A DNA stretch of 64,000 bases, taken from Vulcanimicrobium sp035943995 (GTDB taxonomy: Bacteria; Vulcanimicrobiota; Vulcanimicrobiia; Vulcanimicrobiales; Vulcanimicrobiaceae). The DNA lies in assembly GCA_035943995.1 (NCBI GenBank), contig DASZBS010000080.1, positions 25,967 to 89,966 of the forward strand, written 5' to 3'. Made by a program: the position numbers and the translations under genes. The notes below the pieces were generated by a model, which worked only from the letters and a program-made list of their open reading frames with translations, made no database searches and was not told the origin of the DNA. Shown piece after piece: positions 57,199 through 64,000 of this stretch (position 1 is its first letter; each line of letters starts with the position of its first letter).

Positions 57199-57701
57199 GT
57201 GGAGCCTTCGGGAAGCGCACGCATGCCGTATTTCTTCCGCATCATGTCGAGCATTTGCTGCGGCGGCTGACCGCGGTTTTCGGCCGGGTTGACCGGGATC
57301 GGATCGTCGTTGTATCGCGCCGGCTTCCCGGAGTCGAGCACGAGGCGCTCAAAGCCGGCGGGCGTCACGAAGTTGAAGATCCGCGCCTCTTTGGTGTTGA
57401 CCTGAAAGCCATGGTGCACGAAACGCGGGAGGTAGACGAACGCTCCGGGCGACGCCTCGATCCGCTGCGGACCGACGAAGAACGTCAGGTTGCCGTCGAG
57501 CACGTAAAAAAGCTCGTCGGCGTCCTCGTGAACGTGCATCGGTGCCGCGATTCCGTGCGCCACCCGCTCATCGAGGGCGCCGACCACCCCGCCGGTCTGC
57601 TCGCCCGTCGCGAGCACGCGCCACAGCGTCCCCTGCATCTGGAACGTCCTCGCATCCGGAAGCTCTATCTTGAAGGCGTGAGCGCGCTCGTGAAGGCTCA
57701 T
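57195..57701 (-). CDS. Cupin-domain protein
   Basis: 168 residues, a single beta-barrel cupin. The metal-binding pattern includes MHVHEDADELFYVLDGNLTFFVG (HxHxxxxE) and LPRFVHHGFQV. Small cupins of this type include dioxygenases and isomerases acting on aromatic or quercetin-like substrates. It is coupled on both sides: its ATG overlaps the MBL stop, and its stop overlaps the next cupin start. With the divergent AraC regulator it looks like a catabolic or detoxification operon. Confidence 0.85.
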   Translation of the reverse strand: MSLHERAHAFKIELPDARTFQMQGTLWRVLATGEQTGGVVGALDERVAHGIAAPMHVHEDADELFYVLDGNLTFFVGPQRIEASPGAFVYLPRFVHHGFQVNTKEARIFNFVTPAGFERLVLDSGKPARYNDDPIPVNPAENRGQPPQQMLDMMRKKYGMRALPEGST

Positions 57702-58546
57702 CCCGCGTTTGCCGACGACCCGGATTGCTCGGAAGAGTCCAGCATGAACGTCCCGCCCGGCTGGAGAACGACCGGTCGCGTGGCCGGCGCATATTGCTTG
57801 AGCGCGTCTCGGAAGAGGTCCGGCAGCTCATCTTGTTTCGCATAGTACTTCAACATGACGAGGTCCGTGACGCCGCCATTGAATGCATAATGGGTCGGAA
57901 TGGCGGTCGCGACTCCCAACGTCGCACAGAGTTGCGCCGCCTCGTCCGGATTCATCGCGACCTGTTTTCCGAAGACGGAAAGCCCGTTGATCGGCAGCAG
58001 CGCGACGTCGATGTTCGGAAAGCGCTTCGGGATTTCGGAGAGTTCCGGGATGGCAAGCGTATCGCCGCCGAAGTATACGGTGAAGCCGTCCGCCTGAACC
58101 ACGAATCCGATTTCCGCGACGGCGTGCTTTCCTGGCGTCGCCGTGATGGTAAACGCACCCAGACTGGCGCTTTCCCAGGGAGCCAAGGCTCTTACGTTGG
58201 TAAAGCCGGCCTTGCGCGCGGATTCCACCGCGCCGCCTTCAACGAGGAACGGGACGGCGTCGTCGATCGATCCAGCGATGGCCTTGACGTCGTCATGATC
58301 GTAGTGCGCATGCGATACCAGGACGCCCGCGAGAGGCGGAAGGTCCGCGGGTCGCATCCCAAGCGCCTCGCCTCGATGATAGCCGAACTTCTCCGAGAAC
58401 CACGGGTCCGCTAGCAACACCGATCCTCCGACATCGATCAGCGTGCATGAGTGTGTGATCCGCGTGATTTTCAACGTGCTGGTAGACACGGACGCTTTTG
58501 ATGGTGTGCGGATTTCGCGTTGGTCGTTGTCAGTTTCTCTCAGCAC
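57698..58546 (-). CDS. MBL-fold metallohydrolase (UlaG/RomA-like)
   Basis: 282 residues. The metallo-beta-lactamase motif is SHAHYDHDD (HxHxDH), with TPGKHAVAE and FGGDTLAIPE (metal ligand Asp) and a final THYAFNGGVTD. ITRITHSCTLIDVGGSVLLADPWF is the N-terminal hairpin typical of the UlaG/RomA-type group acting on lactones, phosphodiesters or NAPE-like lipids. It is the first gene of an operon with the two cupins and the CMD protein. Confidence 0.85.
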   Translation of the reverse strand: MLRETDNDQREIRTPSKASVSTSTLKITRITHSCTLIDVGGSVLLADPWFSEKFGYHRGEALGMRPADLPPLAGVLVSHAHYDHDDVKAIAGSIDDAVPFLVEGGAVESARKAGFTNVRALAPWESASLGAFTITATPGKHAVAEIGFVVQADGFTVYFGGDTLAIPELSEIPKRFPNIDVALLPINGLSVFGKQVAMNPDEAAQLCATLGVATAIPTHYAFNGGVTDLVMLKYYAKQDELPDLFRDALKQYAPATRPVVLQPGGTFMLDSSEQSGSSANAG

Positions 58547-58560
58547 TGCGCCTCCTCAAA

Positions 58561-58580
58561 GATGCTGACGTCGCAGCATC
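58561..58580. promoter_or_regulatory. Inverted repeat between the MBL and AraC genes
   Basis: GATGCTG (58561-58567) and CAGCATC (58574-58580) form a perfect 7-6-7 inverted repeat about 15 bases upstream of the MBL start, in the divergent intergenic region. It is a candidate operator for the AraC regulator. Confidence 0.4.
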
Positions 58581-58799
58581 GCTACCGGGCTTTGCCCACA
58601 AGGGACGTTTTTGCTGACTAGCCGGCTGTTATGAAGTAGCATTTTTTCGACACCACCCGGGGATCAGGCTCAGGACCCGTTTGCGACTAAGCCTTTGGTT
58701 GTTGCGTAACTCCCGACCGAATAGCAATTTCGTGACATCCATGGGCAGTCCACGACTTCGGATTCCGGGAATGTGAGACGGCTCGGAGAAATCACGCAA

Positions 58800-59690
58800 A
58801 TGGGGCAGGCAGAGGTGGTCGCGCCACATCAGGAAGCGATCGAAGCGCTCGGGATCCGCGTGGAGCGGCATCGCAGGCCGGCGACGCGGCTACCAATTCG
58901 CTATGGCGGCGGCGACTTGGCGACGGTCATCGTCAGCCTCTCGAACACCCAACTGGTCGAGCGCGTTGTCGAAGGCCGTCGCGATCGCGGCATTGCGTAT
59001 CGCGGTACGGCCACCGTTGTAGACCCTGCCTACGAGACACACTTCGTGGTCGAGGGCGAGGCGGACATCGTGAAGTTCTTCCTCCCAGTTGAGGACCTGC
59101 GTGCTCATCTCGGAGGTGAAGTGAGGCCGCTATTCGCGGAACCGCATCGTGGCTTGGAGCGGCTGGCGTATCGCGTCGCTCACGTGCTCACGCGCGGGGA
59201 AGGGACGGATGCCTTCGTGGTCGCGGAGGTCCTATCTGCGTTGGCGGATCCAGAACTGACGCCACGTCAACGCGGTGCATACCGCGGTGGGCTCGCGCCG
59301 GCAGCGCTGACCCGGGTGCTCGAATTGATTGAGCGCGGTCTGGAGCAACCGAGAGCGGTGTCGCCGTCGGTGAGGGCGATGGCGTCTGAGGCGAACGTGA
59401 GCATGTATCATTTTGCGCGCGAATTCGTACGGAGCGTCGGCATGACGCCGCATCAGTACGCTTTGCGCCGCCGGCTCGAGCGAGCGCGAAATAGTGTCGT
59501 CACGACGGTGGAAACCATCCAGTCGATCAGCGACCGCTATGGATTTGCCTCCCCCTCCCACTTCGTGCAACGCTTCCGTGCGGAGATGGGACTTTCTCCG
59601 GCTAGACTGCGTGCGCTCATCGGCAAGCCGGTACTCGAACCCGCTCTCACCTACGCGCCATTGACAGTTGTACGCAGGGACGGCGGCTAA
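58800..59690 (+). CDS. AraC-family transcriptional regulator
   Basis: 296 residues. An N-terminal ligand domain (about 1-180) precedes the double HTH (about 190-285): VRAMASEANVSMYHFAREFVRSVGMTPHQYALRRRLERA and IQSISDRYGFASPSHFVQRFRAEMGLSPARLR. It is divergent from the MBL-cupin-CMD operon and probably controls it. ATG at 58800 has GGAG upstream; a GTG at 58773 is an alternative. Confidence 0.9.
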   Translation: MGQAEVVAPHQEAIEALGIRVERHRRPATRLPIRYGGGDLATVIVSLSNTQLVERVVEGRRDRGIAYRGTATVVDPAYETHFVVEGEADIVKFFLPVEDLRAHLGGEVRPLFAEPHRGLERLAYRVAHVLTRGEGTDAFVVAEVLSALADPELTPRQRGAYRGGLAPAALTRVLELIERGLEQPRAVSPSVRAMASEANVSMYHFAREFVRSVGMTPHQYALRRRLERARNSVVTTVETIQSISDRYGFASPSHFVQRFRAEMGLSPARLRALIGKPVLEPALTYAPLTVVRRDGG

Positions 59691-59900
59691 TGTGTCTGGA
59701 AATTCCTGGTGTGAATAGCGCCCCGCATGGCCGCAAACGCTGTTCCGCACAATCCGCCCACACGGCGATAGACACCAGGATTCCGTACTGAGGTAAGAAG
59801 TGGATACGCCCGTCGTCGGTACCATAAATGCTCGATCGAATGCTGATCTGGAGTCTCCAGCCGGCCCCGACGGCGCCCAGCGCCGCACCGCGGCGTCGTG

Positions 59901-60230
59901 ATGACCGCAATGACGGTCTGGAAGCCCCAAGGCGTTTACATCGACATCGAAGCGCGCCGCGGAAAAGAAGCCGAAGTCGAGCAGATGCTTCGCGACATCC
60001 TAGCGTGCGTCGAGGATGAACCAGAAACAGGGCCGTGGTTTGCCGTACGTCATTCGCAGACGACATATGCAATCTTTGAAGCGTTCCCTAGCATCGCAGG
60101 GCGTCAGGCCCACGTCGACGGAGGGGGCGGGGACATCTTTCGCGATGTCGCGCGCATGAACGCGATCTTAGAGAAACCGGCGCACGTGCAAAAAGTGGAT
60201 GTTCTCCTCACGAAGAAGGTCTTCGCCTAG
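59901..60230 (+). CDS. Antibiotic-biosynthesis-monooxygenase (ABM)-like protein
   Basis: 109 residues of ferredoxin-like fold. The pattern GVYIDIEARRGKEAEVEQMLRDILACVEDEPETGPWFAVRHSQTTYAIFEAFPSIAGRQAH is that of the ABM domain (key features EAxxGKExEVExxL and TYAIFEAF), found in cofactor-free monooxygenases and small dimeric stress proteins. ATG 59901 or 59910 may be the start. It is separated from the AraC gene by 210 bases on the same strand. Confidence 0.75.
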   Translation: MTAMTVWKPQGVYIDIEARRGKEAEVEQMLRDILACVEDEPETGPWFAVRHSQTTYAIFEAFPSIAGRQAHVDGGGGDIFRDVARMNAILEKPAHVQKVDVLLTKKVFA

Positions 60231-60555
60231 CTGCACCTTCATGCGTCATAAAGCGCTATGCCGAATCGGGACGCACACCTGATGCTCAAAGACGCACATG
60301 CGGTCGCGTCGTGTTGAATCGGGCGTCACGGCTCCGCTCGCGCTTCGGGCTGCCAACGAAGCGACGACGGCGTTCCAACGGAGCCGAGTTGCTTGACATC
60401 GCCTGATTTGAGCGGCATACTTCGCGCAGGACGTACGAAAGTCACGGCCCGGTAGGTAGTCCGGGTAGCACTTACGTGCTCGTACAAGTGCCCCGCGCGT
60501 CGTGCGGAGCCGCCGGTACGTCCTTTTTCGCCACGCGGAGAAGGACGTATTTTTC
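60231..60555. other. Intergenic region before the FAD monooxygenase
   Basis: About 325 bases without a convincing ORF. A loose inverted repeat GCACTT ... AAGTGC occurs near 60468-60491 and could belong to the promoter region of the monooxygenase gene. Nothing else recognisable. Confidence 0.4.
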
Positions 60556-61803
60556 ATGTCGAGTCTGAAGGTATTGGTCGTCGGGGCGGGCTTAGGCGGG
60601 CTATGCCTCGCGCACCGATTGCGTCGTGCGGACATCGAGGTCCAGATATTTGAACGCGATGCGAGTCCATGGGAACGGCCGCAGGGCTATCGCTTGCACC
60701 TCGACGCCGAAGGCGTCAATGCGCTGCGCGAGTCGCTCCCGCCGTCGCACTACGCGCTCTTCGAAGCGACGTCGATGCGGCCGGTCGATTCCACCACGAT
60801 CCTCGACACGAGTCTGCACGAGCTGCGCCGTGTCGCAAGCGACGAGCACGGGAGCACGCAAGGACAGGTCGCGGCCGACGGCCGGCCGATCCACGTCAAC
60901 GTTGATCGCGCGATCCTGCGGCGCATACTGCTGACTGATCTGGCGGACATCTGCCATTTCAACATGCGGTTGGAACGGTACGAGGACAACGCAGACGGCG
61001 TGACGGCCGTCTTCCGCGATGGTTCCGTCGTCCGAGGCGACGTGCTCGTCGGCGCGGACGGGATCCTTTCGACTGTGCGCAAGCAACGGCTACCAGAAGC
61101 GCAGACGGTGGACGCGGGGCTACGCGCCATTTATGGGCGCATCCCGTTGCGGCAAGCCGTCGGCGTGGTGCCGGTGCAGGCGCTCAAGGACGTGTTCACG
61201 ATCGCGACTGACGCCCGGAAAGTGTTCTTAGGGCTCGGACCCGTAGTGTTTCCGACGCGCCCGAATCACGCGTCGCGCGACCTGTTGCCCCAAGCAGACC
61301 TTCCGGCGCAGGAGGACTACGTAGCGTGCCTCGTCGGCGGGCGAACCGAACTGTTCGGCGACGACGTCGCGGACTTGCGCGTTGCGAGCTCCGGCGCCTT
61401 ACAAAGACGCGCGATCGAAATGCTCGCGGAATGGCCGGCCGCCGCATCTGAGATCCTTACGCTCGCTGATCCGGACGCGTTCTTCTTCGTGGAGATGTAC
61501 ACGAGCGTCCCGCTAGCGATGCCGCGCCGTGGTCGCGTCACCTTGGTGGGCGACGCGATCCATGCAATGACGCCCACGCTCGGACGTGGCGCGAACCTCG
61601 CGATGCGGGACGGCGCGATGCTAGGTCGTTCGATTGCCGCCGTTCAGCGCGGCGTCGAGACGTTCGAGGGCGCTCTAGCGTCCTATGAGGCGGAGATGAC
61701 GTTGTACGGTTTCGACGTGGTTCGAAAAGCCGCCGCGATGGGCGAGCGTCTCGTCGGTCAGAATCAGCTACCGCGCGAAAGTGGGCGCGCGGTTCCCAGT
61801 TGA
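60556..61803 (+). CDS. FAD-dependent aromatic hydroxylase/monooxygenase
   Basis: 415 residues. FAD motifs: SLKVLVVGAGLGGLCLAHRLRRADIEVQIFER (dinucleotide fold), VLVGADGILSTVRKQ (DG motif) and RVTLVGDAIHAMTPTLGRGANLAMRD (GD motif). It belongs to the group with TetX-like and salicylate-type hydroxylases, so the substrate is probably an aromatic or antibiotic-like compound. ATG at 60556 begins at the first beta strand; the in-frame extension from 60502 is not needed. Confidence 0.88.
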   Translation: MSSLKVLVVGAGLGGLCLAHRLRRADIEVQIFERDASPWERPQGYRLHLDAEGVNALRESLPPSHYALFEATSMRPVDSTTILDTSLHELRRVASDEHGSTQGQVAADGRPIHVNVDRAILRRILLTDLADICHFNMRLERYEDNADGVTAVFRDGSVVRGDVLVGADGILSTVRKQRLPEAQTVDAGLRAIYGRIPLRQAVGVVPVQALKDVFTIATDARKVFLGLGPVVFPTRPNHASRDLLPQADLPAQEDYVACLVGGRTELFGDDVADLRVASSGALQRRAIEMLAEWPAAASEILTLADPDAFFFVEMYTSVPLAMPRRGRVTLVGDAIHAMTPTLGRGANLAMRDGAMLGRSIAAVQRGVETFEGALASYEAEMTLYGFDVVRKAAAMGERLVGQNQLPRESGRAVPS

Positions 61804-61851
61804 GCGGCGGTTCGCGACCCTACGCGTACTCGAGGTGGTCCATGCGAACGC

Positions 61852-62019
61852 GGGCGACGCGCGACAACGAAGCGATGCAGAGGCAGATCGCATCCATCAC
61901 GGCGCTGGGTCGCGTCGGCCTTCCGGACGACGTCGGCCCCGCGATCGCCGCTACTTGCCGAGGACACCCACCGGACTACCGGCCAACGCATCGAGGCTTC
62001 GGGCGGAACACTTCTGTAG
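61852..62019 (+). pseudogene. Remnant of a short-chain dehydrogenase 3' end
   Basis: The translated piece RDNEAMQRQIASITALGRVG and LPDDVGPAIAA is the typical C-terminal segment of SDR enzymes; after one extra base the sequence continues LAEDTHRTTGQRIEASGGTLL and a stop at 62017. Only about 55 residues remain, without a start or Rossmann domain, and a frameshift is present. It lies between the monooxygenase and an intact SDR on the other strand. Confidence 0.6.
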
Positions 62020-62071
62020 CGCGCTGCCGCGCACGGGAGGACCGTGCAGTCGAACAAAGACGCACCTCAAC

Positions 62072-62767
62072 TTACCACGGGACGGCGCCAACGCGATCGA
62101 CGACCCGGCCGGTGCCGGCATCCGCGCCTTCGGTTGCCAACGCGACGATCGCGTCCGTCCCTTCTGTGACGGTTTGCGTTCCGCGATGTCCGTTGAGGTC
62201 CGTCGCGGTGTAGCCAGGATCCGCGGCGTTGAAGCGGACCATCGGCAGCGCTTTCGCATACTGCGTGGTCAGCATTGTGAGCGCCGCCTTTGACGACGTA
62301 TACAGCGGGGCTGCGATCGTCGACTCGATGCGGTTCGGATCATGCGTGATGGCGAACGACCCCATGCCGCTCGTTACGTTGATGACCGCAGGGTGCTCCG
62401 AACGCTTGAGTAGCGGCAAGAATGCGTGCGTCACGCGAATTGGGCCGATAACGTTGGTGTCGTACACTTCGAGAGCATCCGGACCGGTCAGTTCATCGGC
62501 CGCATGATGCGCTCCGATGATTCCCGCATTGTTGATGAGCAGATCGATGCGGCCCTCGTGCGCCTCGACCTCGGCTGCAGCGCGCGCGACCGATGCATCG
62601 TCCGTGACGTCAATCTGCACGAAGCGCGCGCCGAGCAGCTCCGCGGCGGGTGCGCCGCGACTCGCATCCCGTGCACCGACGATCACCGTCTGGCCGAGTT
62701 CGATGAGCCGACGAGCGACTTCATAGCCGAGACCTTTGTTCGCTCCGGTGATAAATGTAATTTTCAT
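62072..62767 (-). CDS. Short-chain dehydrogenase/reductase
   Basis: 231 residues. TG-x3-GxG in ITFITGANKGLGYEVARRL, DVTD cofactor Asp loop (VQIDVTDDAS), NNAG in LLINNAGIIGAHH, the catalytic Ser in NVTSGMGSFA and Y-x3-K in PLYTSSKAALTM. The catalytic set is complete. GGACGGAG lies immediately before the ATG at 62767. The NAD(P)-dependent oxidation or reduction of a small carbonyl or alcohol is expected. Confidence 0.9.
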   Translation of the reverse strand: MKITFITGANKGLGYEVARRLIELGQTVIVGARDASRGAPAAELLGARFVQIDVTDDASVARAAAEVEAHEGRIDLLINNAGIIGAHHAADELTGPDALEVYDTNVIGPIRVTHAFLPLLKRSEHPAVINVTSGMGSFAITHDPNRIESTIAAPLYTSSKAALTMLTTQYAKALPMVRFNAADPGYTATDLNGHRGTQTVTEGTDAIVALATEGADAGTGRVVDRVGAVPW

Positions 62768-62977
62768 CTCCGTCCAGTATATGAGGGAAGCTTCATGTTG
62801 GCAATTCGCATATGACGGCAATGTGACAGCGGGCGCTCCCGTGCTGTACGATCTGCTGCACGCCCGGGTATCACCATCTTGCGCATCGATGTCTTCCCAG
62901 GGATCCGAGGCGACCGTCCATCATCCGCAGGCGCTCGACGCCGAGGTCGTCCAGCCGGCGCGCGACGTCTCCGCTTC

Positions 62978-64000
62978 TCACAGCAGTTTGTCGAGCGTTA
63001 TCGGGAGGTCGCGGATGCGCTTGCCGGTCGCGTTGAAGATGGCGTTCGCGACGGCTGCACCGGTGCCGGTGATGCCGAGCTCGCCGATGCCGTGCGCGCC
63101 GACCGGGGAACGGGGGTCGGGGATGTCGGTCCACATCACCTCGATGTCCGGCACGTCCATGTGCACGGGCACGTGGTACTCGGATAGATTGGGGTTCATG
63201 ATGCGGCCGTTGCGCTCGTCGACCTGCGTATTTTCCATCAGAGCGAGACCCAACCCCATGACGATGCCGCCGCGCAACTGACTGGCAGCGGTTTTCGCGT
63301 TCATGATGCGCCCGCAGTCGAAGAAGCCCAGAAAGCGACGTACGCGTATCTCGCAGGTGACGGCGTTGACGCCGACCTCGCAAAAGACCGCGCCTCCGGA
63401 GTGCATGGCCCAGTGCATCATTTCAAACGGCATGGGCGCGGTCGCCTCAACGGTGAGCTCGCGTCGCCCCCGGCCGGCGAGCAGTGCGGCATAGCTCTGG
63501 TGCCGCTCGGGCTCGTCGAGTTTGGCCAGACCGCCATCTCGGGTGCCGACCTCATGGGCCTTGAGTCCCGCGAGCGGCGAACCGTGGACAGCGAGGCTCA
63601 ACAATTCGTCAACCAGCTTGCAGTGCGCTGCGACCACGGCCGCGCCGATGGACGCCGTTTGCTGCGACCCCACGGCCATCACGAGCCCTGGAAGCGTGGA
63701 GTCGCCATACACGAACGTAACGTGCTCGAACGGCAGCCCGAGGCGTTCGGCGATGATTTGCGTTTGCGCTGTGGCCGTCCCCATGCCCATCTCGTGGGCG
63801 GCGACCTGCACGGTGACGCGGTCGTGCTCGTTGAGCGTGATTCGTGCTGCGCCTCCGGGCATGCGGACATAGGGGTGTGACGAGGCGGCGCAGCCGATGC
63901 CGACGAGCCACTCGCCCTCGCGCACCGCACCCGGGGTTGCGTTGCGCTTCGACCATCCGAATCGCTCGGCACCGCCGCGCCACGCCTCGATCATGTGCCG
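62978..64000 (-). CDS. Molybdopterin-binding subunit of a xanthine-dehydrogenase-family enzyme, C-terminal part
   Basis: At least 340 residues, continuing beyond the window. The C-terminal molybdopterin domain is recognisable: AAHEMGMGTATAQTQIIAERLG, QQTASIGAAVVAA, GRIMNAKTAASQLRGGIVMGLGLAL and PVGAHGIGELGITGTGAAVANAI with the catalytic Glu (GELG). The FAD and iron-sulfur subunits are not visible here. These enzymes hydroxylate purines, aldehydes or N-heterocycles with water as oxygen source. Confidence 0.9.
   Translation of the reverse strand, partial: RHMIEAWRGGAERFGWSKRNATPGAVREGEWLVGIGCAASSHPYVRMPGGAARITLNEHDRVTVQVAAHEMGMGTATAQTQIIAERLGLPFEHVTFVYGDSTLPGLVMAVGSQQTASIGAAVVAAHCKLVDELLSLAVHGSPLAGLKAHEVGTRDGGLAKLDEPERHQSYAALLAGRGRRELTVEATAPMPFEMMHWAMHSGGAVFCEVGVNAVTCEIRVRRFLGFFDCGRIMNAKTAASQLRGGIVMGLGLALMENTQVDERNGRIMNPNLSEYHVPVHMDVPDIEVMWTDIPDPRSPVGAHGIGELGITGTGAAVANAIFNATGKRIRDLPITLDKLL

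Overview
The window is a high-GC bacterial chromosome segment with no plasmid, phage or transposase genes. A TonB-dependent receptor, envelope-associated lipid synthesis genes, an ECF sigma/anti-sigma/RseB-like set, a YmdB-SpoVS-PHP group and many GTG starts suggest a diderm of a deep-branching, poorly cultured phylum. Eremiobacterota (WPS-2) fits best, but this is an inference from gene content only.

Layout. 0-13 kb is mostly housekeeping: partial dnaJ, a VapBC-type module, rsmE, secreted proteins, and a tightly overlapping run from a ribbon-helix-helix protein through a GT2 glycosyltransferase, accD, accA, an FtsB-like protein and an S1-like protein to an RpiR regulator, followed by a methyltransferase and a Ppx/GppA protein. 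13.2-14.1 kb is an RNA hot spot: a tRNA-Leu(UAA) interrupted by a 277-nt group I intron, an aberrant tRNA-like gene, two tandem promoter-to-terminator units that look like small RNAs, and the promoter of etfBA. 14.1-18.5 kb holds etfBA, a TPR protein and an HDAC-family deacetylase.

18.5-25.8 kb is the main accessory island, a class I lanthipeptide locus. The + strand carries a MauE-like membrane protein, a TlpA-like thioredoxin, a JmjC-type cupin oxygenase and a 71-residue Cys/Thr/Ser-rich precursor. A full-length LanB and a LanC converge on the precursor from the - strand. A second, decayed precursor copy and a fragment of the LanB 3' end lie between them, showing an old tandem duplication. 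Next to lanC are scraps of the neighbouring PLD and RseB-like genes. 26-30 kb is an ECF sigma-factor operon with anti-sigma, RseB-like and PLD-like proteins.

30-40 kb contains an Nramp-related transporter, a PAS-GGDEF-EAL protein, an RsbW-like kinase, the TonB receptor, and YmdB-SpoVS-PHP. 40-42 kb has a TPR-LuxR regulator downstream of a tiny exported peptide with a repeated DGMSGPP motif and a perfect 24-bp palindrome, a candidate peptide-signalling unit. 42.4-54.8 kb returns to core metabolism: permease, cyclodeaminase-like protein, ahcY-metK (methyl cycle), YcaQ-like glycosylase, SUI1-like factor, and mtnB-mtnD-mtnC (methionine salvage).

Downstream of tRNA-Asn, 55-64 kb is an accessory, partly decaying region: an MBL-cupin-cupin-CMD operon with two frameshifts divergent from an AraC regulator, an ABM-like monooxygenase, an FAD monooxygenase, an SDR gene beside an SDR remnant, and the C-terminal part of a molybdenum hydroxylase that runs off the window.
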